The position numbers and the translations under genes were made by a program. Of a stretch of DNA of 64,000 nt, positions 49,626 through 60,244 are shown piece by piece. Below the pieces are notes generated by a model, which was given only the letters and a program-made list of their open reading frames with translations, ran no database searches and had not been told where the DNA came from. This stretch comes from Herbaspirillum sp. meg3 (GTDB taxonomy: Bacteria > Pseudomonadota > Gammaproteobacteria > Burkholderiales > Burkholderiaceae_D). Location of the stretch: positions 4,278,001 to 4,342,000 of the forward strand of contig NZ_CP022736.1 in NCBI RefSeq assembly GCF_002257565.1, given 5' to 3'. Every line of letters starts with the position of its first letter. Positions within the stretch are counted from its first letter, which is position 1.

Positions 49626-50918
49626 TTAGAAGTCATGGCTACAGTGATAGCCGGAGTCATCTGTGTAGCCGATCGCAGATGTGGCTGTTTCGTCGTCGAA
49701 TTGATAGACGTTTCTTCGTTGACGCAAATGCAGAGGGACAAAGATTGGTGGCGCGATTTTTGCCAGTCGTGGAGGCCATGCGTCTTCATCATCAGACTGC
49801 AACTGCTCAAGCAATTGCTCATCCGAATGAGCCAGGCCGCGCAACACACGCAGATATTTCCCGAATTGGAGTTTGATTATTTTCTTTGAAGCTTCAACAG
49901 TGATTTCCGCTCGCTGACGCTTGGTCTCAAGTTTCATTGCGGTGCTGTCTCGCAAGTTCCGTAGCCACGGGTATTGGCAAAAATACGTTTCCGGACGAAG
50001 CAATATTTCCAACGGGATAACCGTATCTTTGTTTTTCATCTCTAGCTCAACCCGAACCCAAGTCGAATTCGGGTCTCCTAATTGGCGCCCTTTGTCGTAG
50101 CGACGAAGATAGAGATCAGAGGTACGTACACCTACCGCATCCGTGATACCAGCCTGTACTCCGCGATTGGTATGTACACAACCAAAAACTTGGTAGTTCG
50201 GCCAAGAGTCTTGAGACTCTATATGCCGCTTTTGGCGAACAAACTCACCTCGGTGATATGCAGCTTCGAACTCGGCATGAGTTGGACCGTTCTGATAATA
50301 GTCAGCAGCCAAATCAATACGGCTGATTCGTACATCGCCACCATATTCATTAAGGCGACTGAGAAAGTTGTGGATTTTTATTGCGGCATTAGCATCCGCA
50401 TTGAGCCAACCGTCACCAGACAGCGAAACAAGGAACCGGTTGTTCCTGTGCCCAATACAAAATACGCCCCATCCATCGCCGATGACATAACTCTCTTTGT
50501 GGAAATGCATTCCAAAGCCGTTCTTTTTGCTGATGCCAAAACCTTCACCGCAGAACTCTTCCATCAGCGCAGAAATTGCACCTGCAATATCGTCGTCAGT
50601 AAATGCTTGGTACCCGTTGAACTTGAGAAAACCGTCAACATTGGCGGTGAACGTCAACCAGTCGATAAATACGTTGCTTTCTGAAGAGCTTCGTCTTGGG
50701 ACTTGCTTTACCGCTCCGTCCGCCAGGATCAGTTGGACATAGTCATCTTCATGTACCCCTCTATTAGCTTGGAGGGGTTCAATGTGTGGCGCTGACGTTT
50801 TCTTTTGAGAAGGCTTGCGTTGCTGCTGCTGTCCGTCCTCGCGCTTCGCGCTGCGGGCGGGCAGATCAGCACCGCGGATGAAGTGGTGATCATCCACGGC
50901 TCTCTTAATCTTGCTCAT
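49626..50918 (-). CDS. Rolling-circle replication initiator (RstA/pII-like)
   Basis: 430-residue replication initiation factor (Rep_trans/RstA type). A basic, low-complexity N terminus of ~75 residues is followed by VFIDWLTFTANVDGFLKF, RISRIDLAADYY, and YLRRYDKGRQLGDPNSTWVR with VELEMKN, the order seen in this family. The Tyr-containing YDKGRQ segment is near the expected nicking Tyr. It overlaps the preceding small gene by 4 bp (ATGA) and precedes the ssDNA-binding gene by 12 bp. It would nick the (+) origin of the replicative form. Confidence 0.88.
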   Translation of the reverse strand: MSKIKRAVDDHHFIRGADLPARSAKREDGQQQQRKPSQKKTSAPHIEPLQANRGVHEDDYVQLILADGAVKQVPRRSSSESNVFIDWLTFTANVDGFLKFNGYQAFTDDDIAGAISALMEEFCGEGFGISKKNGFGMHFHKESYVIGDGWGVFCIGHRNNRFLVSLSGDGWLNADANAAIKIHNFLSRLNEYGGDVRISRIDLAADYYQNGPTHAEFEAAYHRGEFVRQKRHIESQDSWPNYQVFGCVHTNRGVQAGITDAVGVRTSDLYLRRYDKGRQLGDPNSTWVRVELEMKNKDTVIPLEILLRPETYFCQYPWLRNLRDSTAMKLETKRQRAEITVEASKKIIKLQFGKYLRVLRGLAHSDEQLLEQLQSDDEDAWPPRLAKIAPPIFVPLHLRQRRNVYQFDDETATSAIGYTDDSGYHCSHDF

Positions 50919-51145
50919 TTGAATTCTCGATCAAGGCATTGCTTCTTCAGAAGCTCGACGGAAATCAAACTATATTTCCCGACGGTATAGGTAGGAATCA
51001 GGCCTTTGTTACACCAGCCGATAACAATTCCCACTGCCTCTTTAGTACCAAAAACCATCTCCGCAAATTTTTCCCTTGAAACCAAAGGAGAAGATGAAGA
51101 ACTGCTCGATACAGGAAATTTTGAGAATTCGTCCATTAAGCTCAT
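50915..51145 (-). CDS. Small helix-turn-helix/excisionase-like protein
   Basis: 76 residues. After a Ser-rich stretch, LVSREKFAEMVFGTKEAVGI plus WCNKGLIPTYTVGKYSLIS resembles a MerR/excisionase-type winged helix. It is the first leftward gene, expressed from the strong promoter at 51184-51211 opposite the repressor. This is the place expected for a Cro- or Xis-like factor or a replication accessory. Overlaps the replication gene by 4 bp. Confidence 0.65.
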   Translation of the reverse strand: MSLMDEFSKFPVSSSSSSSPLVSREKFAEMVFGTKEAVGIVIGWCNKGLIPTYTVGKYSLISVELLKKQCLDREFK

Positions 51146-51168
51146 AATGATTAGAAGAAACCCGAAAA

Positions 51169-51211
51169 GATTTAATTAAACCTATTATAGACTTGATTAA
51201 GACTATGTCAA
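51169..51211 (-). promoter_or_regulatory. Early phage promoter with two repressor-type operators
   Basis: Minus-strand TTGACA (51206-51211), 16 bp, TATAAT (51184-51189): a near-consensus promoter for the replication operon. GACTTGATTAAGAC (51190-51203) fills the spacer, and the related GATTTAATTAAACC (51169-51182) lies just past the -10, exactly 21 bp (two turns) away. The -35 overlaps the repressor start codon. Confidence 0.75.
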
Positions 51212-51930
51212 ATACAAAAGTTGATTCACTGCATGAAAGATTGCGTCTGCTGATTTCGTTGAAAGTAAGCGAACACCGTCGCTTTAAAGAACTGGAAGAA
51301 AAAACTGGAGTCACCAGCGCGACATGGAAGAGCTACTGGACAACTGGCACTCGTCCTTCGTCGGCACTCATTGAGGCGGCTGCGAAGCATTGGCCCGCGT
51401 ATGCGTTTTGGCTGGTAACAGGAATAGATGACTCTGCTTTCGGCCACACGGCACCAGAAGGCGTGGGATTCCCCCTACGATCAACACCTCAAGAAAGCAG
51501 CCTCGCGTACTTCAACGCCGTTCAGCATTACAGCCAAGAGAACGATCGCATCGTGAGCAGCCTTTGGGATGGCGATGGGGAGCTTGCGAACTTAAAAACC
51601 AGAGATATGCTGAAAAGAAGTGGATTAGTTAGGAAAGCGGAGCCAGAGAGCGACGAAAACCTTCTACTGGTATCCATTCTCAAGGACGTCCGCTGGGTAG
51701 AGATTTTGCACGATACCTATTTGCCTCGATGCGATTATGAAGAAACTGCTGCCATGCTTCAGGTCGCAAAGACGGTGTTAGCTAGAGCAGAATCAAGAGC
51801 GAACGAACACGGCATAACGATCGATACGAAGCATATCCACTTAAAGATTAAAGACAGCGAAGACGGTATTAATCGCTGGCTCTCATGGCAAGAAATGCTG
51901 CAGAAAAAGAGCGCTGACAAAGGCGAATAA
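51205..51930 (+). CDS. Phage repressor-like DNA-binding protein
   Basis: 241 residues. The N-terminal ~75 residues (RFKELEEKTGVTSATWKSYW, then SALIEAAAKHWPAYAFWL) look like a Cro/C1-type helix-turn-helix. The rest is helical and unfamiliar. ATG at 51205 is chosen; a TTG 12 nt upstream is in frame. It is divergent from the replication genes and followed 3 bp later by integrase, so it is the likely lysogeny repressor acting on the tandem operators in front of it (inference). Confidence 0.75.
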   Translation: MSNTKVDSLHERLRLLISLKVSEHRRFKELEEKTGVTSATWKSYWTTGTRPSSALIEAAAKHWPAYAFWLVTGIDDSAFGHTAPEGVGFPLRSTPQESSLAYFNAVQHYSQENDRIVSSLWDGDGELANLKTRDMLKRSGLVRKAEPESDENLLLVSILKDVRWVEILHDTYLPRCDYEETAAMLQVAKTVLARAESRANEHGITIDTKHIHLKIKDSEDGINRWLSWQEMLQKKSADKGE

Positions 51931-51933
51931 TTT

Positions 51934-52941
51934 ATGGCGATTAAGCAAGTCAAAACAGGCTGGCAAGTAAATATTCAACCTGGAGGTAGAAGCGGAAAAC
52001 GGGTAAAGAAGACGTTGCCGACAAAAGCTGAAGCATTAGCGTGGGAACGACACATCCAGGCCACTGTACAACGCAACCCAGACTGGACACCCCCAAAGAA
52101 AGATGCGCGCCGCTTATCTGATCTTGTAGATTTGTGGCATAGACACCATGGGTCGGGTCTAAAAGATGGGGAAAGTAGAAAAAGAATATTGCTGGCAATG
52201 TGCAATGCGATGGGAAACCCCTTTGCAGACAAATTCACTCCAGATCAATTTGCAGAATATCGATTGAAGCGTATCGATGCAGGTCTGACTCCAAATACAA
52301 TGAATCGAGAGCAAGCATACCTTCGGGCTGTCTTCAATGAAAACATCCGGCTTGAACATTGGAAAAAAGAAAATCCGCTGACCAAATTGCGTAGCTTCAA
52401 GATTCAGGAACGAGAGCTTTCATATCTCACGAATCCGCAGATTAAAGTCCTACTCGAAAGCCTCTCCCAGACCATCAGTAGCGATGTTAATTTGGTGGCT
52501 AGAATATGCTTGGCAACGGGCGCTCGCTGGGGAGAAGCTGAAGGACTCCGAATATCTCAGATACGTAACGGGGTTATTCAGTTCGTGCAGACAAAATCAA
52601 GTAAAGCTCGTGCAGTCCCGATTACACAGAAGCTAGAAACAGAGCTGATATCGCATCACGAATCCAATAACCTTGGAGAGCGATTGTTTGAGGCGGCATA
52701 TCAGGCATTTCGGGATGGAGTAAAAATCGCGAAATTGATACTACCCAAAGGACAACTGACACACATTCTGCGACATACATTCGCAAGTCATTTCGTTATG
52801 AACGGAGGTAACATCCTGGCACTCCAGAAGATTCTAGGACACCACAGCCTAGCCATGACGATCCGATATGCCCATCTCTCTCCCGACCACCTTCAAGAGA
52901 CAAAACGCCTCAATCCTTTGGCGAAGCTAAATCTCTGTTGA
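51934..52941 (+). CDS. int: Tyrosine recombinase (integrase)
   Basis: 335 residues. The N-terminal part has the arm-binding and core-binding domains. The catalytic set is visible: Arg198 (ATGARWGEAEGLR), a Lys near 222, His277 and Arg280 (LTHILRHTFASH), His303 (ILGHHSL) and Tyr312 (TIRYAHLSPDHL). The gene ends 57 bp from the tRNA-derived attR repeat, the usual place for a tRNA-targeting integrase. Repeats of CYGTTGAAC overlap its stop and recur near attL, as expected for arm sites. Confidence 0.94.
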   Translation: MAIKQVKTGWQVNIQPGGRSGKRVKKTLPTKAEALAWERHIQATVQRNPDWTPPKKDARRLSDLVDLWHRHHGSGLKDGESRKRILLAMCNAMGNPFADKFTPDQFAEYRLKRIDAGLTPNTMNREQAYLRAVFNENIRLEHWKKENPLTKLRSFKIQERELSYLTNPQIKVLLESLSQTISSDVNLVARICLATGARWGEAEGLRISQIRNGVIQFVQTKSSKARAVPITQKLETELISHHESNNLGERLFEAAYQAFRDGVKIAKLILPKGQLTHILRHTFASHFVMNGGNILALQKILGHHSLAMTIRYAHLSPDHLQETKRLNPLAKLNLC

Positions 52942-52957
52942 ACTTCCGTTGAACCTT
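52933..52957. promoter_or_regulatory. Candidate integrase arm-type sites (right)
   Basis: CTCTGTTGAAC (52933-52943) followed by CCGTTGAACC form a direct pair. The same CTCTGTTGAAC occurs near the left end at 40237-40247, next to a related CCGTTGAT. Such repeats on both arms fit integrase arm binding. Confidence 0.55.
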
Positions 52958-52965
52958 CACAAAAC

Positions 52966-52995
52966 AAAAGGGCTTACGTTTTACCGTAAGCCCTT
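52966..52995. terminator. tRNA-linked terminator, right (phage-supplied) copy
   Basis: AAAAGGGCTTACG/CGTAAGCCCTT hairpin directly after the tRNA on the minus strand and after the integrase on the plus strand. It differs by a few bases from the left copy, so it was carried by the phage rather than copied on insertion. Confidence 0.8.
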
Positions 52996-52998
52996 GAT

Positions 52999-53082
<84 letters not shown>

Positions 53083-53115
53083 TGAGTCCAACCGGGACGT
53101 GTGTCCCGGTCTGAC

Positions 53116-55707
<2,592 letters not shown>

Positions 55708-56034
55708 AGAATCAACTGCCAAGTGAGTCAAACTCATTGCGCCAATCAAACCATGTACTTCATGCAACCCGTATCCGATATTCGGTAGACACGAACTGCC
55801 CGCGCAACGTTCCTAAATCTTTCGTCCCCTGCTTTCTGCTGTGTCCATGCGATAGCTTATGTGCTGTAAATCGCCCTATGGACCGATGGTTCAATGAATC
55901 TTTTCCGCATCACGGAGTATGTTTCGCCGCGGAACTAAAGCCCTAGATTATACCATATATAGGGTGTTTCTCCCCAAGATCAAGCTAATCCTACACAACA
56001 TCTAGCATTCTGCAGAGTACGTCCGACTTGATTT
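55708..56034 (-). promoter_or_regulatory. rpoD upstream region with a consensus -10
   Basis: A 327-bp gap between dnaG and rpoD. On the minus strand an exact TATAAT lies at 55947-55952 within a run of TATATA-like sequence. A TTGGGG stands 19 bp upstream and a TTGATC further up, so the -35 is ambiguous. It gives rpoD its own promoter apart from dnaG. The 5' leader is ~240 nt; no other gene was seen. Confidence 0.6.
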
Positions 56035-57843
56035 TCAACCAAATTCAGCGCCGCTCAGACGCTTCAGATGTTCTTTTTGCTGCATCAATTCACGATATCG
56101 GCTGCGCGCGGTGTCGTCCCTGAGTCCCGCACTTGCCAATTGCTCCATCTCGTCTTCAACGCCGCGCATTTTGGTTTGGCGGACAGCGCCGGCCATTTCT
56201 TGCCGGACGACATCGAATTCGGACTCGGTTTCAGCCGCAATTTCGGCGATCAGGCTTTCAAAATCCGGTCCGACGTCGCGCAACAGCTCGACCAGCGTAG
56301 CAAAATTGGCTTGCTCGCCCATGCTGCGGCAGGCTTCAACCAGCTGCGACAGCATGTCGGCCCGATCCGGCGCCTGACGGGCGATGGCTTGCATCGCGAC
56401 ATCATCCAGATCCGCCGCCAGTGCGGGATGCGCCACCAGCAGGCGCACGATCTGCCGCTCCAGACCAACCGGCGCCATGCGCTTGCTTTTTGGCGGCGGC
56501 GCGCGGCGCGCACTGGCTTGCACCACCGGCTTGGCCAGTTCGAACAAGGCCTCAATCTCCGCCGGCGAGGTCTGCGTGACCTGCGCCAGGCTGCGCACGA
56601 TCTGCAGGCGCAAGGACGACGGCGGCAAAGCCTGCAACATCGGTTTGGCGTCAAACTGCGCACGCGCTCGGCCTTCCGGCGTCGTCATGTCGTTGTCGCC
56701 GACCACTTCCTTGATCAGGAACTGCGACAGCGGCATGGCTTCTTTAATCTGCTGCTCAAAGGCTTCCGCGCCCATTTCGCGTACATAGCTGTCCGGGTCG
56801 TGCTCGGTCGGCAAGAACAAGAACTTGATGATCTTGTTGTCCGATGCATGCACCAGACAGGCATCCAGCGCCCGCCGCGCAGCGCGCCGTCCGGCCGAGT
56901 CGCCGTCGAAGCTGAACACCACCTCATCGGTCTGGCGCAACAGCTTTTGCACGTGGATAGGCGTACACGCCGTACCCAATGTCGCCACCGCCTGCGGGAA
57001 ACCCAGCTGCGCCAGCGCCACCACATCCATATAGCCTTCGGTCACCAGCACATAACCCGCTTCGCGGATCGCCTGGCGCGCTTCGAACAAGCCGTACAGC
57101 TCGCTACCCTTTTGAAATAGCGGCGTTTCCGGAGAGTTCAAGTACTTTGGTTCGCCACCGTCCATGACGCGGCCGCCAAAGCCGATCACCTGGCCCTTGG
57201 TATTGCGAATCGGAAACATGACGCGATGACGGAAACGGTCATAGCGCTTGCGCCCCATGCGCTGGGCGCCCTCCTCTTCACTCTTGTCGATCACAAGGCC
57301 GGCTTCGACCAGCGCCGGCACTTCATAATCCGGGAACACCTTGCGCAGACTGTCCCATTCGTCGGGCGAATAGCCCAGACCGAACTTGGCGGCGATTTCG
57401 CCGGTCAGTCCGCGGCCTTTCAGATACTCGACCGCATTCGGTGCGGCACGCAGCTGCTGGCGATAAAAATCGCAGGCCGCCGACATCGCATCCGACAAGG
57501 CCATGCTCTTGGCCTGCTGCTCGGCGCGCTGTTGCGGCGGGATGCGGTCGTCATTGTCCGGCACCACCATGCCCACGCCCTGCGCGAGGTCTTTGACGGC
57601 CTCGACAAAGCCCAGGCCGGAATATTCGATCAGGAAACTGATGGCCGTTCCATGCGCGCCGCAGCCGAAGCAGTGATAAAACTGCTTGGTCGGACTGACC
57701 GTAAAGCTCGGCGATTTTTCGTTATGGAACGGGCACAGGCCCATGAAGTTGGCGCCGCCCTTTTTGAGCTGCACGTACTTACCAACCACATCGACTATAT
57801 CGACGCGGTTGAGCAAATCCTGAATGAACGACTGCGGAATCAC
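56035..57843 (-). CDS. dnaG: DNA primase
   Basis: Makes RNA primers for lagging-strand synthesis, 602 residues. The CHC2-type zinc site is seen in GLCPFHNEKSPSF and YHCFGCGAHG. The TOPRIM catalytic core has VTEGYMDVVAL and FSFDGDSAGRRAA, and a C-terminal helicase-binding domain follows. The start is GTG (57843). It lies 23 bp after yqeY in the macromolecular-synthesis cluster. Confidence 0.95.
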   Translation of the reverse strand: MIPQSFIQDLLNRVDIVDVVGKYVQLKKGGANFMGLCPFHNEKSPSFTVSPTKQFYHCFGCGAHGTAISFLIEYSGLGFVEAVKDLAQGVGMVVPDNDDRIPPQQRAEQQAKSMALSDAMSAACDFYRQQLRAAPNAVEYLKGRGLTGEIAAKFGLGYSPDEWDSLRKVFPDYEVPALVEAGLVIDKSEEEGAQRMGRKRYDRFRHRVMFPIRNTKGQVIGFGGRVMDGGEPKYLNSPETPLFQKGSELYGLFEARQAIREAGYVLVTEGYMDVVALAQLGFPQAVATLGTACTPIHVQKLLRQTDEVVFSFDGDSAGRRAARRALDACLVHASDNKIIKFLFLPTEHDPDSYVREMGAEAFEQQIKEAMPLSQFLIKEVVGDNDMTTPEGRARAQFDAKPMLQALPPSSLRLQIVRSLAQVTQTSPAEIEALFELAKPVVQASARRAPPPKSKRMAPVGLERQIVRLLVAHPALAADLDDVAMQAIARQAPDRADMLSQLVEACRSMGEQANFATLVELLRDVGPDFESLIAEIAAETESEFDVVRQEMAGAVRQTKMRGVEDEMEQLASAGLRDDTARSRYRELMQQKEHLKRLSGAEFG

Positions 57844-57866
57844 AGAGAATTAGCGCCCTGACAAGA

Positions 57867-58316
57867 TCAGGCAGCGGTCAAGGCAGCCTTGACCAGCGCA
57901 GAAACGGCAGTCATATCGGCGCGACCGGCCAGCTTGGGCTTGAGAACGCCCATGACCTTACCCATATCCTGCGGACCGGCAGCACCGGTGGCGGCGACGG
58001 CGGCTTGCACTTCTGCCTTGATTTCGTCGTCGGACAGACCGGCAGGCATGTAAGTGACCAGAATCGCCAGCTCAGCTTTTTCGATGTCTGCAAGATCCTG
58101 GCGACCGCCGGCTTCAAACTGGCTGATGGAATCCTTGCGCTGCTTGACCATCTTGTCGATGATCGCCAGCACCATCGTGTCATCGAGCTCAACGCGCTCG
58201 TCGACTTCTTTTTGCTTCATCGCAGCCGTGATCAGACGGATCGTACCCAGTTTGGCCGTTTCCTTGGCGCGCATTGCGGCCTTCATGTCTTCGGTGATTT
58301 GCTCTTTCAGACCCAT
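57867..58316 (-). CDS. yqeY: GatB/YqeY domain protein
   Basis: 149-residue helical protein related to the tail domain of amidotransferase subunit GatB. LKEQITEDMKAAMRAKE, GTIRLITAAMKQKEVDERVE and the end GRADMTAVSALVKAAL are family marks. It is a regular neighbour of rpsU and dnaG in betaproteobacteria. The precise function is not known; a role in tRNA-dependent amidation or tRNA binding has been suggested. Confidence 0.92.
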   Translation of the reverse strand: MGLKEQITEDMKAAMRAKETAKLGTIRLITAAMKQKEVDERVELDDTMVLAIIDKMVKQRKDSISQFEAGGRQDLADIEKAELAILVTYMPAGLSDDEIKAEVQAAVAATGAAGPQDMGKVMGVLKPKLAGRADMTAVSALVKAALTAA

Positions 58317-58407
58317 TGCATTCTCCAGAGATAGCGATTTATTCAGACTAGCACAAGCCTCACGCCCCAGCCGCCGAAGTGCGTCGCAAAGGACTTAATG
58401 AGACCCG

Positions 58408-58533
58408 TCGCAAGGCTTTGGAAAGCGTAGCGAGCGGATCGACATTTGGATTGAGAAGAGCAGTCGTACGAAAGTACGACGAGCATCGCAGACCGAATGC
58501 CGATTCGCGCAGTAGCTTTACAAGGCCTTGCGA
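58408..58533. other. Long structured hairpin element (intergenic)
   Basis: A 126-nt imperfect hairpin between rpsU and yqeY. Paired segments from outside in are CGCAAGGC with GCCTTGCG, TTTG with CAAG, AAAGC with GCTTT, GCG with CGC, CGGATCG with CGATTCG and CATTTGG with CCGAATG. An apical GTCGTAC-GAAA-GTACGAC closes it. Several pairs are G-T wobbles. It looks like a palindromic repeat (BIME/MITE-like) or a structured RNA. It lies past the rpsU terminator. No ORF fits here. Confidence 0.7.
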
Positions 58534-58539
58534 AATGCG

Positions 58540-58574
58540 AAAACCCGCTGTGGTGCTTTACCAGAGCGGGTTTT
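58540..58574 (-). terminator. Terminator of rpsU
   Basis: AAAACCCGCT/AGCGGGTTTT arms with a 15-nt loop, 40 bp past the rpsU stop; T-rich on both strands. Confidence 0.85.
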
Positions 58575-58613
58575 ACATGGTCGCGCACACCAAAGCGGCG
58601 CGACGGGAATTTC

Positions 58614-58826
58614 TTAGTACAGCTTCTTAGGCAGTTGTTGGCTGCGGATGCGCTTGTAGTGGCGCTTCACTGCAGCTGCCAGCTTGCGCTTGCGTTCTGC
58701 TGTCGGCTTTTCGTAAAACTCGCGCGCGCGCAACTCGGTCAACAGGCCGGTTTTTTCAATAGTGCGCTTGAAGCGGCGCATGGCGACTTCGAACGGCTCG
58801 TTTTCTTTAAGACGAATAGTGGTCAT
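58614..58826 (-). CDS. rpsU: 30S ribosomal protein S21
   Basis: 70-residue basic small-subunit protein. MTTIRLKENEPFEVAMRRFK, REFYEKPTAERKRKLAAAVK and the end RIRSQQLPKKLY match the S21 family. S21 helps mRNA start-site pairing on the 30S subunit. It is the first gene of the rpsU-yqeY-dnaG-rpoD cluster and has its own terminator. Confidence 0.97.
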   Translation of the reverse strand: MTTIRLKENEPFEVAMRRFKRTIEKTGLLTELRAREFYEKPTAERKRKLAAAVKRHYKRIRSQQLPKKLY

Positions 58827-59001
58827 GTAGATTCAAACCAAAGAGGTTAGGTTAGATACGGAAAGAACGCGATTTTAGCAGACCGCGACACCAAATGGAA
58901 GCTAATGCGTGGCTTTTTTCCAACCGCCATACAAAAAACTCAAATAAATCAAGGATCTGGGATGCGTGCAGGAAACATACACCCCCACAGGCACGCCCCG
59001 C

Positions 59002-60201
59002 CTATTCAATAGACTGCCCCGCCGCCACGCCGGAAGCCCAGGCCCACTGGAAGTTGTAGCCGCCCAGCCAGCCGGTGACGTCAACCGCCTCACCGATGAA
59101 GTGCAGGCCCGGCACCTTGGTGACCATCATGCTTTGCTGCGACAGCTCGCGCGTGTCGACGCCGCCCATGGTGACTTCGGCCTTGCGGTAGCCTTCCGAT
59201 CCGTTGGGCTTGATGGTCCAGCGGTTGAGCGCTTCGCCCAGCTTGCGCAGCTCTTTATCAGGCATGTCGGCAATGCGCGCCGCGCCGTCGAAGCCATTGG
59301 CTTTGAGCAAACCGTCCGCCAGACGCGCCGGCAGCCATTGTGCCAGCAGGTTGCCGAGGTTCTTCTTGAGCGTGGTCTTGCCTTCGATCAAGGTTTCGGC
59401 AACATCGATCTGCGGCAGCAGGTTCAGCGTGAGCGATGCGCCCGGCTGCCAGAAGCTGGAAATCTGCAGAATTGCCGGGCCGGACAGACCGCGATGTGTA
59501 AATAACAAGTCTTCGAGGAAATAACCGCGCTCTTTCTTGACGCCGGTTTCGACCTCGACTTCCAGCGCAATGCCGGCCAGATCGACAAACGGCTGCCAGC
59601 CGGCGCCGTCAAAAGTCAGCGGCACCAGGCCCGGACGCGGCTCAACCAGCTTGAGATCGAATTGTTTGGCGATGCGGTAGGCGAAATCGGTGGCGCCGAT
59701 CTTCGGGATCGACAAACCGCCGGTGGCGATGACGACGTGGCGCGCCAGGATTTCGCCGCTGTCTGTTTCCAGACGGAACAAGTCCCCATCCTTGCCGATC
59801 GACGCCACGCCGCAGGGCATGCGCCAGTCAACGTGACCGAGATCGCACTCGGCTTTCAGCATTTCAATGATGTCTTCGGAGGTGTCGTCGCAGAACAACT
59901 GGCCTTTGTGCTTCTCATGGAAGCCGATGCGGTAGCGTTTGACCAGCGCGAGGAAATCCTGCGGCGTGTAGCGCGACAAGGCACTTTTGCAGAAATGAGG
60001 ATTTTGCGAGAGAAAATTCTGCGGCGTCGCACCGATGTTGGTGAAATTGCAGCGGCCGCCGCCGGAGATGCGGATCTTCTCGGCCAGCTTGGCGGAATGG
60101 TCGATCAGCACGACCGACTTGCCGCGCTGCCCGGCCACGGCTGCGCACATCATGCCTGCGGCGCCGGCGCCGATTACTGCTACATCGAATGGTGTTGTCA
60201 T
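59002..60201 (-). CDS. HI0933/YhiN-family flavoprotein
   Basis: 399-residue FAD-binding protein (BaiN/HI0933 type). The dinucleotide fold VAVIGAGAAGMMCAAVAG is followed by the family motif KIRISGGGRCNFTN. VVIATGGLSIPKIGATDF is central, and the C-terminal FAD-contact segment ends with GGYNFQWAWASGVAAGQ. The reaction is not well defined for most members. ATG at 60201 is used; a TTG five codons upstream is in frame. A perfect hairpin ends directly at the start codon. Confidence 0.9.
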   Translation of the reverse strand: MTTPFDVAVIGAGAAGMMCAAVAGQRGKSVVLIDHSAKLAEKIRISGGGRCNFTNIGATPQNFLSQNPHFCKSALSRYTPQDFLALVKRYRIGFHEKHKGQLFCDDTSEDIIEMLKAECDLGHVDWRMPCGVASIGKDGDLFRLETDSGEILARHVVIATGGLSIPKIGATDFAYRIAKQFDLKLVEPRPGLVPLTFDGAGWQPFVDLAGIALEVEVETGVKKERGYFLEDLLFTHRGLSGPAILQISSFWQPGASLTLNLLPQIDVAETLIEGKTTLKKNLGNLLAQWLPARLADGLLKANGFDGAARIADMPDKELRKLGEALNRWTIKPNGSEGYRKAEVTMGGVDTRELSQQSMMVTKVPGLHFIGEAVDVTGWLGGYNFQWAWASGVAAGQSIE

Positions 60202-60240
60202 GTTTGCTTTCGCCAACTTGCTTTACTGGCGAAAGCAAAC
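60202..60240. other. Perfect 14-bp inverted repeat abutting a start codon
   Basis: GTTTGCTTTCGCCA and its exact reverse complement with an 11-nt loop fill the gap between the YbdK-type stop and the flavoprotein ATG. In mRNA the stem would bury the only purine-rich ribosome-site candidate (GGCGAAAGC). Confidence 0.7.
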
Positions 60241-60244
60241 GGCA

